Source: Athripsodes cinereus (Eukaryota > Arthropoda > Insecta > Trichoptera > Leptoceridae). From it: a stretch of 64,000 nucleotides of DNA. This document shows, in pieces, positions 1-10,971 of this stretch. The translations under genes were made by a program, and so were the position numbers. The stretch spans positions 22,090,299 through 22,154,298 of the forward strand of contig OX388329.1 in the NCBI GenBank assembly GCA_947579605.1, read 5' to 3'. Numbering within the stretch: position 1 is the stretch's first letter; each line of letters starts with the position of its first letter. A model generated the notes under the pieces. The model searched no databases and was not told the DNA's origin. It worked only from the letters and a program-made list of their open reading frames with translations.

Positions 1-93
1 GCCTCCTCCATTCAGAGCGTCTCAGTGCCAATTGCGTCACCTCTTCCCACGACATTCCTTGCGCTCTGATATCGTTGTCATAGGAATTGTTTT
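1..93 (-). mobile_element. LINE-D 3' fragment (RTE-like RT C-terminus), runs off window edge
   Basis: On the minus strand this reads without a stop as DNDIRAQGMSWEEVTQLAL followed by RRSEWRR. That is the pattern of the extreme C-terminus of RTE-type non-LTR reverse transcriptases (W-E-E-V, then R-x-E-W-R-R). The same piece recurs, with stops, at 43120-43390. The element continues beyond the left edge of the window. The family label is mine. Confidence 0.6.
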
Positions 94-346
94 ACCAGAT
101 TTGTAATACTGCACGCCTCTGACACCAGCAACCTTAGTTGCTGTTTTGAGGTATTGTTTATAATTGAATAAATTGAATAAAAATCTAGTAGGATTCCACT
201 AGGTATCTGGTGAAATTTTTAAAGTAATGATAATTCTTTCCCTTACTCTTCCTCTGGTGGTATAGATAGAGAGGGTAGATTGTCAGATAAGTTATTAACA
301 TTCCACATATATTTACATTCTTTGCTAAACCTACACAATTATATGA

Positions 347-768
347 TTATGTATGTAAGTGAAACTTGGACGTGGTTGAAGAAGGATGAGAGTGGAATAA
401 ATGCCGTGGAGATGCGTTCACTGAGAAGAATGGTTGGTAAAACGTTGCGAGATAGAGTGAAGAAAGAGGATATCAGGGGAATGAGCGGATGCGAGAAGAG
501 TGTTGTGGATAGAATGCTTGTAATGAATGTGGACGAAGCGAAAGAGGTTTGTAAGGATAATATTAATTGTGTCGGTGCACACGTAGTAGAATTCCATAAT
601 AATGCAATTTGAAACAAGTGTTCATTTCTACTATTGTTTGTTAATTCGCAGAGAGACGTCTTTCGACTAATAAGGTCATTATCAATCGATTGATAAATCT
701 ATATAGCGTTCCGTTCTCTCTGCCTACCTCTCCTGGGACATGGCGTGAGGGTATAGATGGATAGAGAG
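347..768 (+). pseudogene. LINE-A fragment 1, internally deleted and interrupted
   Basis: This is a decayed piece of a non-LTR retrotransposon reverse transcriptase. The first part (347-521) encodes the family block S-E-T-W-T-W-L-K-K, then M-R-S-L-R-R and R-D-R-V-K. About 200 bp that other copies have (the R-W-F-G-H-V block) are missing at about 522. The reading then resumes at the E-A-K-E-V-C-K-D block (525-560). A foreign segment of about 130 bp (about 562-693) separates this from the typical 3' end (694-765), which reads CTGCCTACC...GGCGTGAGGGTATAG followed by a short GATA-like tail. GATA at both edges of the foreign segment may be a small target duplication. The copy is non-functional. Confidence 0.75.
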
Positions 769-3756
769 AGAAATTTTGTAAATATAAATCATGTCTTATT
801 TGACTTGACAATCTAATACATGACTTTATTCCACGTAATTTTTAAACAGCCGTGCCTCCTCGAACTCCCTTTTTCAGATGCCGATGTGTCTTGTATAATA
901 ATTATTATCTTCTTGGTACCTAAGTAATATATTATACTCCTTACAAATTATATCGCTATAATTGTTATTAGGTATTTACTTGTTGACTTTAGAGTGGGGA
1001 GTTTATGTATTTAACAATAAATTTAATTTTAACCCTAAACAAATATACGCGGAGCAAACAAACAGCACGTGTTTGAAATTAACTGGAAACGCCCACATAC
1101 TAAAATGTTTAAAATGGGTTGTATTTTAAAATTTTACTTCAGGAAAGATGTTAGAAACTACGCTACAAACATATACTTATTGGTAGATGCAGTAATCCAG
1201 CGAGTTTGTTATGTGAAATATTTTTTGTACAAATATTTTGAAAAGAATAAGGAGTTCACTGTTCATACATCGTATGTTGGAAAGGCATCCCAGCTTTTAA
1301 GAGTTGACTTTAGGCCAGTTTAAGAGATCCTGTTAAGTGACCACAAACAACGTCAAATAATTTCATTTATTACACTATTATAATCTATGAATCCTAGGTA
1401 TTCATTGCATATTGAATTTAAATAAAACATACTAAGTATTAATCTGAGGAGCAGCCGCCAAAAATAATTTCTTCTTTCCCACTCTCATTTTACATTTCTA
1501 ATTCAGCAATGAGGATTGCCACTCATCCTGAATGTATTGATTTTTTATTTCCTGAATTGGTATGGTATTAGTACATTATTTTCTATTTATATAGTAGGTG
1601 GATACATTATTATTTATCAGCAAAGAAAGATTAATTTTCTTCTTAGGATGTTGTCAATTTCTTTGCAAAAAAACAAAAAAGCAAATAACTTCACCAAATG
1701 AACTAATTTTAATACACACACTTTACTCTTTTTTGTAATTCTTCAGACTTTTCATTTCTAAATAAGTGTTACTACAACCATATACACATCTTCAAACATT
1801 TGGTCCATCAATAAAATTATTTACTTATAATGCAATCAAATATTTCCTGATAAATTTGAACTATCGACTAAAAGTTAACCGCTAACTAATATACTCGTAA
1901 ACGAGTAAATAAGGGTGCGAGCTAATAAAAGTAATTCTGAATTGCATGGCAAATAACAATATGTACACAAGACCCTGTAATCTAAGTGCCAATATAAAAG
2001 TGGTATGAAATTGTCAGTATGTATCTACTCACTATGAAATTGTTATAGTATGATAATATTGTATAAGGGATGCCAATGTACATATACTAGTAGGTACTTA
2101 TTATTATTTCTGATAAACATGATAATAGAATTCTAGTATATCCCCCTTTATTGAATTGTGTCGACGTTATCTCGAGGCTATTCTGTCGATGAGCCGATGC
2201 TTTGGGCAATAATTCGTTTCATCACGAATAGCTATAGGGATGTTGGCAACTTATCGATGTTGCAATTGTTTTATTCTCTTTTTTTTTAAGTAATAACAAC
2301 AAATAAATAAATAAATAAATAAAAGAACTGAAAATGCGCCCTTGCGGTGGTTTGTACCATAAAACGGCGCTAAATAAATTGTCCAGGTTATGATTATTAT
2401 TTTTTATTTATACAATTGTTTGAAACTTTGCTAAAAATACTAGCAAGCATCTTGATCATTGGGCAAAAGAATATAATGTAGGTATCAGTTAGAATAAAAA
2501 TACGCCCATTTTTTTGTTGTTGAATTTTATTAGTATTTATTATATTAAACTCCATATTAATCATTAAATAAAATGTTATTTTCTTCAAACTCGAGTTTGG
2601 AAAAGTACCTACGTTTAAAATAAAATAATCACATTTTATTTTTTTGATTGATTTATTTCCATACAATTGAGTAGCATTTCATGACGCAAGCATATCTGTA
2701 CCTAATATTGCTAAAAATGTGTTGAGAGAATCATAAAATTTAATACAAGACCTTGAATTTGAATCGAAATTAAAATTAATAGATTAGCATTAAGAAAGCG
2801 ACCTACTCCAGTTTACTGTTGCAGCGTAAGCATTAAATAATAATAATAAGTTTATTTTTTAAATACGATGTTTCGAACATGAGAATGTCTCTTTGACAGA
2901 GCATGTATGAGTTTTGTCACCACTCGGCATTTACCTACTTGTAGATATTTGTATAACAATATGAGCGAGTGGATAGAGCTATGGATAATTCGAGTTTGGT
3001 TAGTGGTGAAATGAGGAGCACAGGCGTGAAATAATTTAAATTGTTAATTATCATATTTATACGTTGGGGTGAGGATTGTCAAAAGAACATCATACTGTTA
3101 TTTGTAGATACGATTCTAACAGTATTTAAACCGTATACCAATTGTATAATATTTTATTAGAATATCATGCAATGTATGTATTTACATAGTGCGTTGTTAT
3201 ACCTCTATGATACGGAGATTAAGACATCGATATATTGATGAAAAAAATGCTAATATTATTATGTTGATTTTTCTTACGTGTAAATATAATATTAGGAAAG
3301 AGAAATCGGTCAGCTAAATTGCTAAGTCGCATCCTAGAAAATATATACTATAGATAAATAAATATTAAGTGACCAGAAAATATATAAAAAAACACCTGAA
3401 AAAATTTCTAATATTGTTTCAGTTTTGTTTATACTAGCTCCTCCATTTATAATATGTGATGTCCGAAATTTGTCGATCATCTAAAAACTAGCCTGCATGA
3501 CACGCATATTCATTGCGTATGTCATTTGAATTTTGAATGGCTGTGCATCCGAACCATTCAAGATGTTGAATTTTCTAAGTACACATTTTTACGATTTTTG
3601 TTTTCAAATAACCTGCACAAAAATTAAGAGAACGTGAATTTGCTACACCAAATTGAGAATTTGGCGACGGAGGGGTAGAAATTTGAAAAAAGCTTGGTAT
3701 TTTCTGAAATTTATTTACTGAATTGCCAAGGGTTCCGCAAAAGAACCCTGTCATTT
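769..3756. other. AT-rich intergenic stretch, no gene seen
   Basis: I see no ORF with a recognisable protein in this stretch. It contains simple repeats, such as an (AAAT)n run near 2305-2325 and an (AAT)n run near 2837-2850, and a short element D fragment near 1503-1545. The 84-aa and 89-aa open frames here have no family features and AT-driven composition. Confidence 0.6.
1503..1545 (+). mobile_element. Element D fragment
   Basis: The sequence around ATTCAGCAATGAGGATTGCC and CATCCTGAATGT matches the centre of element D (compare 5015-5045 and 39520-39545). Only about 45 bp remain and neither end is present. Confidence 0.5.
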
Positions 3757-3972
3757 AAAACTTGATCCACGTGATCAAGTCACCTAGTTCTTGGACGACC
3801 GCGCTTCCTCACACCTCCTCTTTCAGATAAATACATCCTCTTCGTCATTATTTTATCTTACATTCGCTCAACGTGTCCAAACCATTGCAACTTATTTACA
3901 CGCATTCTATCAGCAACTACGCTCTTCTCGCATCCACTCATTCTCCTGATATCCTCATTCTTCACTCTTATT
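3757..3972 (-). pseudogene. LINE-A fragment 2 (3'-deleted)
   Basis: The minus strand carries the central part of the LINE-A C-terminus. The blocks are R-M-S-G-C-E-K-S, a degenerate N-K-L-Q-W-F-G-H-V-E-R, a G-R-P/R-T-T-W-like block and D-H-V-D-Q. The 3' end with its tail is absent, so this is an internal piece rather than a simple 5'-truncated insertion. It is not functional. Confidence 0.7.
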
Positions 3973-4303
3973 AATTCATATTATATCATTTTTCCATATA
4001 TTTAAATTATATAATAACTGTGTTTATATTTATATGTACTTAGGTACTATTAATTTTAACATTTTGTTATAGTGTGACATTGAACTCAAATAACTATAAT
4101 AATATGTAAACAGAAATCACATATGGCTATAATATGTTGTTTATTTTTTATATTGAACAAAATATTATAAAAGCAAAATACACGCATTGAATTTGTAGGA
4201 ATGTTACATTGTCAACATTTTAGTGATAGGTATTTGCCCAAAACACAATGGTGTAACAATTTTTATCAAAATTTGCCTCCGCTCTCTCACATTCGTAAGT
4301 AAT

Positions 4304-4312
<9 letters not shown>

Positions 4313-4338
<26 letters not shown>
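4313..4338. repeat. (CAA)n microsatellite
   Basis: A clean trinucleotide run followed directly by ATCTTTATTATTTTT. Read on the minus strand, this looks like the 3' tail of a retroelement (AATAAAGAT then (TTG)n), but no body was recognised. Confidence 0.8.
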
Positions 4339-4904
4339 ATCTTTATTATTTTTTATGGAACAATCAGTATGATATCCATATAATGTGATACTTAAAAAAA
4401 AATATTTCTAATGGTGAAAAAAACTTACTCCATTATGACCATGCACACGATCAAAATCTCTCTACATTACAGGTTAAGCAAAAAGTATACAATAAAACAA
4501 ATCATAAAAATATTATATTGGAACCGATATTTTTTGTCCATTAAGTAGGTACGATGCTAAGCATTCGATTGTTATGTTATAAATATCATTTTGTGTGCTC
4601 AATATGCAGGAAAATAAGTGTCAATTTTTAATCTATTCACTGTGTCGATGTTTAGGTAGTAGAATTCCATAACTAAATCAATAAAACAATAATGTTTTAT
4701 TCTAATATGCATAGTAGAATACATTTGTTTTAGTAATTTCGTTCAATTTTTAATATTGCACAACAAATTCATTGATTAGGGCTGAAACGAATTTATTTAT
4801 ATTTGGACGTAGATATATGTACTTAACTTCCATTTTTTCAAAATGAACGATTGTTTATTTTTATAATCATTTTTGATATTAACCATCTCACTTGAATGTT
4901 TCAT

Positions 4905-5145
4905 CCGTGGAGTACCCCGAAAAAAATTAACCTCTTACTCTTTTTCATAAGATTTCGAGTGTCATGTAAAAGGCAGATGCTCGAAAAAAATAAAAGAAGT
5001 TTAATCCTAAATTCAGCGATGTGGTTCGCCACCCGTTCTGAATGTCTTAATTGTTTGTTGGCACGGAGAGGACAGCTTGCATTTTTATTACATGCAGCTG
5101 GTCTGCTGTCTACCCGACTAGCAGTAGTAGTAGCAGTAGCTATTG
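4905..5145 (+). mobile_element. Element D, nearly full copy
   Basis: This is one of the longest copies of the noncoding element D. It has a 5' segment with CTTACTCTTTTTCATAAG, then TTCGAGTGTC and TGTAAAAGGCAG. The centre is TCAGCGATGTGG...TTCTGAATGTC, followed by TTGGCACGGAGAGGACAG, and the 3' end degrades into a TAG-rich tail (AGCAGTAGTAGTAGCAGT). No pol III boxes or coding frame are apparent. It may be a SINE or the 3' UTR of an unseen LINE. LINE-B fragment 1 abuts its tail. Confidence 0.65.
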
Positions 5146-5160
5146 TAAATAGGTACATAT

Positions 5161-5400
5161 ATTTGTCTGAGAGGAATGGTGCTCGGAGACGTGGACGTCC
5201 GAGGATTAAATGGCAAGATCATTTAAATCAAATCCTACAGGACTGTCACGTGTTGAGTACGTTGAACAGGAGAGCATGCATGAGGAATTGTATGACAGTG
5301 ACGGAAGCGAAAGATGTGTGCAAGGATAGAAGGAAGTGCCGCTCGATCCTTTCTGCCTACCCCGCGAGGGAAGCGGCGTGATGGTATGTATGTACATATA
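5161..5400 (+). pseudogene. LINE-B fragment 1, C-terminus of reverse transcriptase
   Basis: This open fragment encodes the last ~75 residues of a non-LTR retrotransposon polyprotein. The blocks in order are SERNGARRRGRPR, I-K-W-Q-D-H-L-N-Q, N-R-R-A-C-M-R-N, A-K-D-V-C-K-D and L-S-A-Y-P. The stop is TGA inside GGCGTGATGG, and a short ATGT-type tail follows. LINE-B is close kin of LINE-A: the same blocks are in the same order, with different spacers and a different tail. It is a 5'-truncated relic next to an element D copy. The long open frame that begins at 4896 only joins the two by chance. Confidence 0.75.
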
Positions 5401-5888
5401 TTTTAGTATTATTGTTACATTTTTCTTAATCTTTCATGCTTATCTTGAAAATCACCACCCAGACTGGCCGTTTTGACCAATCTTTACACCACTGAAAATA
5501 AACAAATGCGTAAAGTTCAAATTGTTGATAGCGATTATGTTGAAACCATAATACAACAATGAACGTACCTTACATTTGTTCAGAATTGCGTGAACAAATC
5601 GACGGTCCGGTTCCACACGTCAAAAAGTCGAAATTTTCGAAAATTTTAATTTAATTGGTGATTTATAAAATCAACTCCACTCTATCAATTCTACAAACAA
5701 ATGTTTTGAAAAATACACGATTCCCTTAATACATTGATTATTAAGTTAGTGAAAAAAAAATGTACCTACCCATTTTCAATTCCACAAATAAATATTTCGA
5801 ATTGTTTAACTATTAAACGGAATAAAGACAACAAAATGCCTCTAGCAGTACGATTATTAAATTTAATTTTTTTATTTCTTCGAAAAGA

Positions 5889-6039
5889 ATCTGGGTTTTG
5901 TTATAAACCCAAATACAACCTTATACACCTTTCACAGTAAGCTAAAAGCTTGTGTAGTGAAGGGGGAGTTTGCCGGCATCTGGGATCGAACCAAGGACCG
6001 TTCACGAGGCCGAGACTCCTCCAGGCTACCGACGAACTC
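5889..6039 (-). mobile_element. SINE-A copy 1 (tRNA-derived)
   Basis: On the minus strand the head reads GTAGCCTGGAGGAGTCTCGG (A-box-like). GGTTCGATCCCAGATGCCGG (B box GGTTCGATCCC) follows. The body runs to a conserved 3' part containing TTTGGGTTTATAAC and ending in AAAACCCAGAT. The body is about 150 bp. It is nested in the 5600-6560 element. Confidence 0.8.
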
Positions 6040-6077
6040 TACTTTTTGCTGTGTTTTTAAAGCATAATATAAATATA

Positions 6078-6494
6078 ATGGGCCACTTGCAGTCGTGGGG
6101 GATTTTAATAAAAATGATCGAATTAAGTAAATTTGAGGTCGGAAAACCCAAATATGTCAGTAAAAATATTTTAAATATATAAATTATGGAGAATTTCCAA
6201 AAATAAAACCCAAAATTTTTGACGTTTGTCAAAACACTCCAAACAGCTGATGACGTCACGGAGTCCCGTGAATCATAGTAACTTTCGCAACCACAGATTA
6301 TAATCTCATACACACATGGGACTCCGTGACGTCACAGCGCCGCCATATCGTTTTTGATCATTCCGAGAAAATCCAATTTTTAAAAGCTAATAACTAAGAA
6401 AATAGTGCAAGAAAAAATAAAATAAATTGTGGTTGTGTTTCTTTCACACTAACTTACAATTTTATGTAATAAAAAAAATCTGCAAGTGGCCCAT
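6078..6494. mobile_element. TA-flanked MITE with ATGGGCCACTTGCAG termini
   Basis: The element is 417 bp with 15-bp perfect terminal inverted repeats (ATGGGCCACTTGCAG at both ends). It is flanked by TA at 6076-6077 and 6495-6496, as in Tc1/mariner-type insertion. An internal inverted repeat (6251-6267 with 6318-6334, 17 bp perfect) carries a TGACGTCA palindrome on each arm. There is no coding capacity. Confidence 0.8.
6251..6334. promoter_or_regulatory. Paired TGACGTCA (CRE-like) sites in a hairpin
   Basis: Two exact TGACGTCA octamers (6251-6258 and 6327-6334) sit on opposite arms of a 17-bp perfect inverted repeat inside the 6078-6494 MITE. TGACGTCA is the known CREB/ATF consensus. Any function here is inference, since the palindrome may simply be part of the transposon structure. 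Confidence 0.4.
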
Positions 6495-6874
6495 TACCAA
6501 AATGGCGATTTCTCGATTATAATATATTTCGACTTGTTGTATTGTGGAACTGGACCGTCGAAATATTAAACGTTGCAATTATGTATATACATAGGAAGTA
6601 TTCAACTCATAATAATAATTCGAATTATTTTTTGTTATTTTTTTAAACATTTATCGTTAGTATGCGAATGTCGATGTTTATATTTTTTTAAACCTCCTGC
6701 AAGTTCGATAACGTTATTGCATCTCGTGATCTTATCAAATGTATGAAAGACAATGTAGAATAATATTTATATACATAGGTAATACCTAAATTATTAAACA
6801 CCATTACTAATTTTTCTTTTACATATCTTGTGGAGCATTAGGTGTCCATTCAGTGCAATTCTGAACAAATGATG

Positions 6875-7384
6875 CAAGATAAATTGAAAAAAAAAACAGT
6901 ATTTAGTTATCTTCCAATTAACTTAATTAACTTCGCTTTCTCGACTCGAGTCTTTCGACTCCATTATCAGGCGATTAGAAAAATGTAATAACTTTTGATT
7001 CACATTTACTGTAAAAAAAAATTAAAATTTGGTAATTACCTAGCATTTTTGCACTTCTCTGATTTGTGTATGTCTGTGGCTTCCCCATTTCGCAATAAGT
7101 CGAATACTGGAGAAGGTAGATATTTGATAAAAAACTATTGGGAAGTGATCTTCCCAATAGTTCCCAATACTATAATGTAATAATTACTTCCTTATCAATA
7201 CGGGCTTCTCTCAATATTCTTTTGTTCATATTTGATAAATACTGCCTGTCTCTGTATCTGATTTCAGTTCTTTCTAATCACCTGATGATGGAGTCGAGAG
7301 TCTTCGAATACTGGTAAGGGAAGTTAATATATTCATTTGGTAGTTAACTACATACTAGGTATGTTTTTTTTTCAATTTATCTTG
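6875..7384. mobile_element. Foldback MITE, long imperfect terminal inverted repeats
   Basis: Both ends read CAAGATAAATTG plus an A run going inward. Matching sub-blocks follow on each side, ending in CGACTCCATTATCAGGCGAT on the left and its counterpart on the right (about 6944-6981 against 7272-7310). Arms are about 110 bp and the total is 510 bp. No coding frame or clear target duplication was found. A smaller perfect 11-bp hairpin (ACTATTGGGAA/TTCCCAATAGT) lies inside, near 7134-7161. Confidence 0.6.
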
Positions 7385-7689
7385 AAATGGATTTGCAACA
7401 AGTAGCTTCGGTTAATAATATCAAAATTTCAAATGATGCATCTTTTCCCATAAATTTGCTAATGATATTTATATAATTTTTATTTATTATCATTATGAAA
7501 TAGATATTGTGTGTGTAATATAATAATAATATATAATGTGAGCACGAGAGTATACAATGTATTCATATGAATGCAATGTTATACCTAATACCTACTGTTT
7601 GTTGAAATTCGACACTCGGATGAGTTCATATGCAAGTTCATAATATTATAATGTGTAATTAAACCAATCTATGAATATCTCGATCTACG

Positions 7690-7890
7690 ATCCGGACCCG
7701 GGAAAGAATTATTGGTCTCCCATTATTTGCCATAAGTTTTCGAGAGTTCCGAAAAAGTAAAGCAATCTTTCAGTGATAAGGTTTGCTAACCCATCCCGAA
7801 TGTCTTATTTTTTTTTTTGTTGGCACGGCTTGCATGTTTGTTGCATGTGGCTGGGCTGCTAGATATTCCGTGATGGTATAGTTATATTAG
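7690..7890 (+). mobile_element. Element D copy
   Basis: The 5' part has TTGGTCTCCCATTATTTGCC, then AAGTTTTCGAGAGTTCC. The centre has CCCATCCCGAATGTC and TTGGCACGGCTTGCATG. The 3' end is CCGTGATGGTATAG. An internal deletion removes the AGAGGACAG block. Confidence 0.65.
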
Positions 7891-9236
7891 TAGAAAAGTG
7901 GATAACTTACATATTTTGAGATCAAATGATTGTTTCACTTGAGTTCAATTCTATAAAAACATAGCACTACCCTCATTCATGCGCTCATGACTAACTTGCT
8001 GTAAATTTATGAATTGGGTGAATGTTGCTGAACTGTTAATGATGCAGCTATTCGCCAATGACTTTAAAAAAATGTGTATTGTCGATGACAAAAGGTATTT
8101 GTATAAAAAAATATATAAATATGTTACGCATAGGTAGATGTGATGCTGACTGTGAGGAAACTCTAAACTTCGAGATGGTGAGGCTTTTCGCAACAAGACA
8201 AATCGTGAGTTTCATGACGAATGTAGGTCTCGAGAACGAGATAATTATGATATAGAAGGATGTCACAATAGATCTATGATGGTCGCAGTAACATATCATG
8301 GAATGCAATGTCCCTTGACCTTTTAAAATGTATAAGATAATAGGTACGTGTGTTAATTATTACAATATGAAGTAAGTGTTAGGGGTTTATAATATTGCAG
8401 TTTCACGTAATATTATATTGAATTTGATTTATCAAGTTGTACTATTAGTGTTCCGTATATCTAATTGTATTGGTATATAAATAAAAACAAGAGTTTTATT
8501 AGGCGCTTTGTACTTACAAATACGTACTTGAATTCAAACGTGTTTGATGACAGCCGACGTGCTACTTCCTCGTGTAAACAAAAAAATTGGAAATAAAATG
8601 CTTCACATCAAACGATGTCACGATTAATTTGAAAGCACCGCTATTTAGAGCTTTCAAATAAAAAGAAAAGCGATATGTTAAATATGGTGACGAACTAATT
8701 CGTATATAGATATCTACTCAATTTGATTAATATTGTAAAATATACATATATCTTTCATCCTTGTACAGATATTGTAATTGTGAATGCTCAATTAACTTCT
8801 TCTTATTTGATGTTTTCAATGAAATGATTTACTGTGGTGGAGTGTCTAAAAAGGCGGTGCATCGAATTTGAATAAATGTTTTCAGATCAATATACCACTG
8901 CTAACCTACATAATTACTTACTTTAAAATTTTAAATAATAAATCTACAATTTCATCCACATCGTCACAACCACCACTAACGCGCCGCTTCCCTGAAAACA
9001 TAAAATGTCAACATTTTGTTCATGAAATTGCAGTAATCATTGAAACAATTAGCTATAAAAGAATTAGGATTTAAGTAAAAATAATATATTTCATAAAAAA
9101 ACAGCTACAAAAATATCAATTGTGTGTTTATAAAAAATAGATCTAGCGAAAAGATAAAATATAGATAAAATAGGATAATAAAATCTTTTGTATATCAATA
9201 AATTGAAAGAAAGAAAAAAAGCACAACCGTATGCGT
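7891..9236. other. AT-rich stretch, no gene seen
   Basis: Short open frames on both strands near 8050-8310 overlap each other. They have no recognisable motif, signal peptide or repeat, and I do not call them genes. Confidence 0.5.
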
Positions 9237-9457
9237 CAGGGGTCTCCAAACTTTCCAGCTTTAGGACCATACTAATTAAATACGAGTGAGCTTCAAGATC
9301 TATTTTTTTTTTTGCCATTATGCATAATTTCTAGATAAATTGACAAGTTCGCGCCCAGCGAGCATCAATACCTGTATATGCACATAATTATTAATTATGT
9401 CTATCTATGATACTCTTTACTCCAACATGATAACTGAGAGTGAAAACGCAGAATGTT

Positions 9458-9778
9458 ACATACATACATACATACATACCATCACGCCGCTTCCCTCGCG
9501 GGGTAGGCAGAAAGGATCGAGCGCCACTTCCTTCTATCCTTGCATACATCTTTCGCTTCCGTCACTGTCATACAATTCCTCATGCATGCTCTCCTGTTCA
9601 ACGTGCTCAACACGTGACCGTCCTGTAGGATTTGATTTAAATGATCTTGCCATTTAATCCTCGGACGTCCACGTCTCCGAGCACCATTCCTCTCAGCCAA
9701 ATATATCTTCTTAGTCATTCTGTCCTCATTCATTCTTTCCACGTGCCCAAACCATCTTAACTTATTTACATTCATCCT
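9458..9778 (-). pseudogene. LINE-B fragment 2 (97-aa open C-terminus)
   Basis: On the minus strand an uninterrupted 97-codon frame encodes VNKLRWFGHVERM, then L-A-E-R-N-G-A-R-R-R-G-R-P-R, N-R-R-A-C-M-R-N, A-K-D-V-C-K-D-R and L-S-A-Y-P-A-R-E. It is followed by a (GTAT)n tail, seen on the plus strand as the ATAC run at 9458-9480. It is a 5'-truncated retrotransposon copy, the best-preserved LINE-B here, nested in the hAT-like element. It encodes no RT active site. Confidence 0.8.
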
Positions 9779-9850
9779 TGTTTACATTCACATTTACATT
9801 CATAATGTTAGTGGAACTCATTTAATTTATTTGTTAATTGTTATGCTTAG

Positions 9851-10027
9851 GTCGTCGGTAGTCTGGAGGTAGAGTCTCGGCCTCGTGAACAAGGGGTCCG
9901 TGGTTCGATTCCAGATGCCGGCATATTCCCCTTTCATGACATAAGCTTTTAGAACCTTACTGTGAAAGGTGTTTAAGGTTGTATTTGGGTTTACAACAAA
10001 CGAAAACCTACAACATCTTTTTTTTTT
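9851..10027 (+). mobile_element. SINE-A copy 2, full length
   Basis: The A box region is GGTAGTCTGGAGGTAGAG and the B box region is GTGGTTCGATTCCAG, 30-35 bp apart as in pol III tRNA promoters. The tRNA-like head ends in TGCCGGCA. The body ends in TGTATTTGGGTTT and a T-rich tail. The isoacceptor of origin cannot be fixed by eye. Confidence 0.85.
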
Positions 10028-10209
10028 AATCTAATTATCTGCGTAGCTACTAAACTTGTCATTAAGCTTACTTAGCAAGTAAATAAAACTGAGCTATTAT
10101 CTCTTTGTGTTTTTTATCAAAATCATCTCATCAACAAAAACAAACAATAAGTTATTTGCGGTGTCTGGCCAAATTGATAACACTGCGGGCCGTAGTTTAG
10201 GTACCCCTA

Positions 10210-10971
10210 GCATAGATTATAAAGGTATATTTTTATATGTATAAGTAAATCGACCGGAATTAAAAGACGTTTAATATAGGTAGGTAGGTTCGCGAAAACC
10301 TTATTATATTGACAATTGGATTCGGTAGTTATTTCATTATATAAAAAACCGCGTCTTAAAATAACATTAAAAATATATACTTAATGAAAGGACCACCTAG
10401 ATTTTATTAATAAAAAATGTTATAGGTAAATTGTATTAAAGAAATAAAATTATTTTCGTAAAAAGATACAACAAAACGGATTAGCGCAACCCCGACAAAG
10501 GGAAGGAGATAAAGACGTAAATATCTTTGCATTTCTTTGTGATTTAATTGAATAATATGGACTTTGCAGGAGATTAGGTTGGGATAAGTTCAACGAGAGT
10601 TTAATAAAAACTTATCCTTGATACATTCTATCCATTCGCCAATAAATTGGAAGGGAGTTTGTCCCTCCACAATGAATGATGAAAACTTTGATTTTTAGGC
10701 ATTTTTAAAATCCAACATTAATGTAGCTCTAAGCTAAATCAGAACAGTATGTTTAAAATACATAAAAAAATTACATTTTTTTACAATTATTTGAATGAGG
10801 ACTAAAAAGCTATGTACATAAATATTTAAAATATTTAACAATTAAAAAATGTATGTTGTTTGACTGGATATGAGCGCAAGGCGCAGATAACAAAACCGCG
10901 ATCGGACGTCTCGACCGGAGAGTCATTATTTTTACAACGTAATATTATGAGAAATTTAATCGGATGTTTAT
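10210..10971. other. AT-rich stretch, no gene seen
   Basis: I recognise no open frame or repeat family here. A GC-richer island around 10870-10920 contains CGCGATCGGACGTCTCGACC, with no assignable function. Confidence 0.5.

Larger units (their letters stand above)
5600..6560. mobile_element. Decayed inverted-repeat DNA element holding two nested insertions
   Basis: The left end has GACGGTCCGGTTCCACA, then AAGTCGAAATTTTCGA. The right end, read in reverse complement, has GACGGTCCAGTTCCACA, then AAGTCGAAATATATT. AAAT flanks both sides and may be the target duplication. Without the SINE (5889-6039) and the MITE (6078-6494), the element would be about 390 bp. No coding sequence survives. The superfamily is undetermined. 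Confidence 0.5.
9237..10209. mobile_element. hAT-like non-autonomous element with nested LINE-B and SINE-A
   Basis: The left end is CAGGGGTCTCCAAACTTTCC. The right end, containing GCGGGCCGTAGTTTAGGTAC and then CCCTA, is its imperfect inverse. CAGGGGT-type termini and the GCGGGCCGTAGTTT subterminal word are typical of hAT elements. The expected 8-bp target duplication is not clean (GTATGCGT against GCATAGAT). No transposase remains. Without the two insertions it would be about 460 bp. Confidence 0.6.

Noticed and set aside
1516..1701. 61-aa frame rich in I, L and Y
   Set aside because: Composition is AT-driven and it starts inside an element D fragment.
4896..5381. 161-aa plus-strand frame
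   Set aside because: It joins noncoding element D to the LINE-B C-terminus across their boundary. Only the LINE-B part is protein.
8048..8308. Opposed 65- and 86-aa frames
   Set aside because: No motif, no start or splice support, and each is the antisense of the other.
9851..9925. Possible functional tRNA gene
   Set aside because: A and B boxes are present, but the cloverleaf arms do not pair well and the sequence recurs with the same 3' body in seven places. It is a SINE head.
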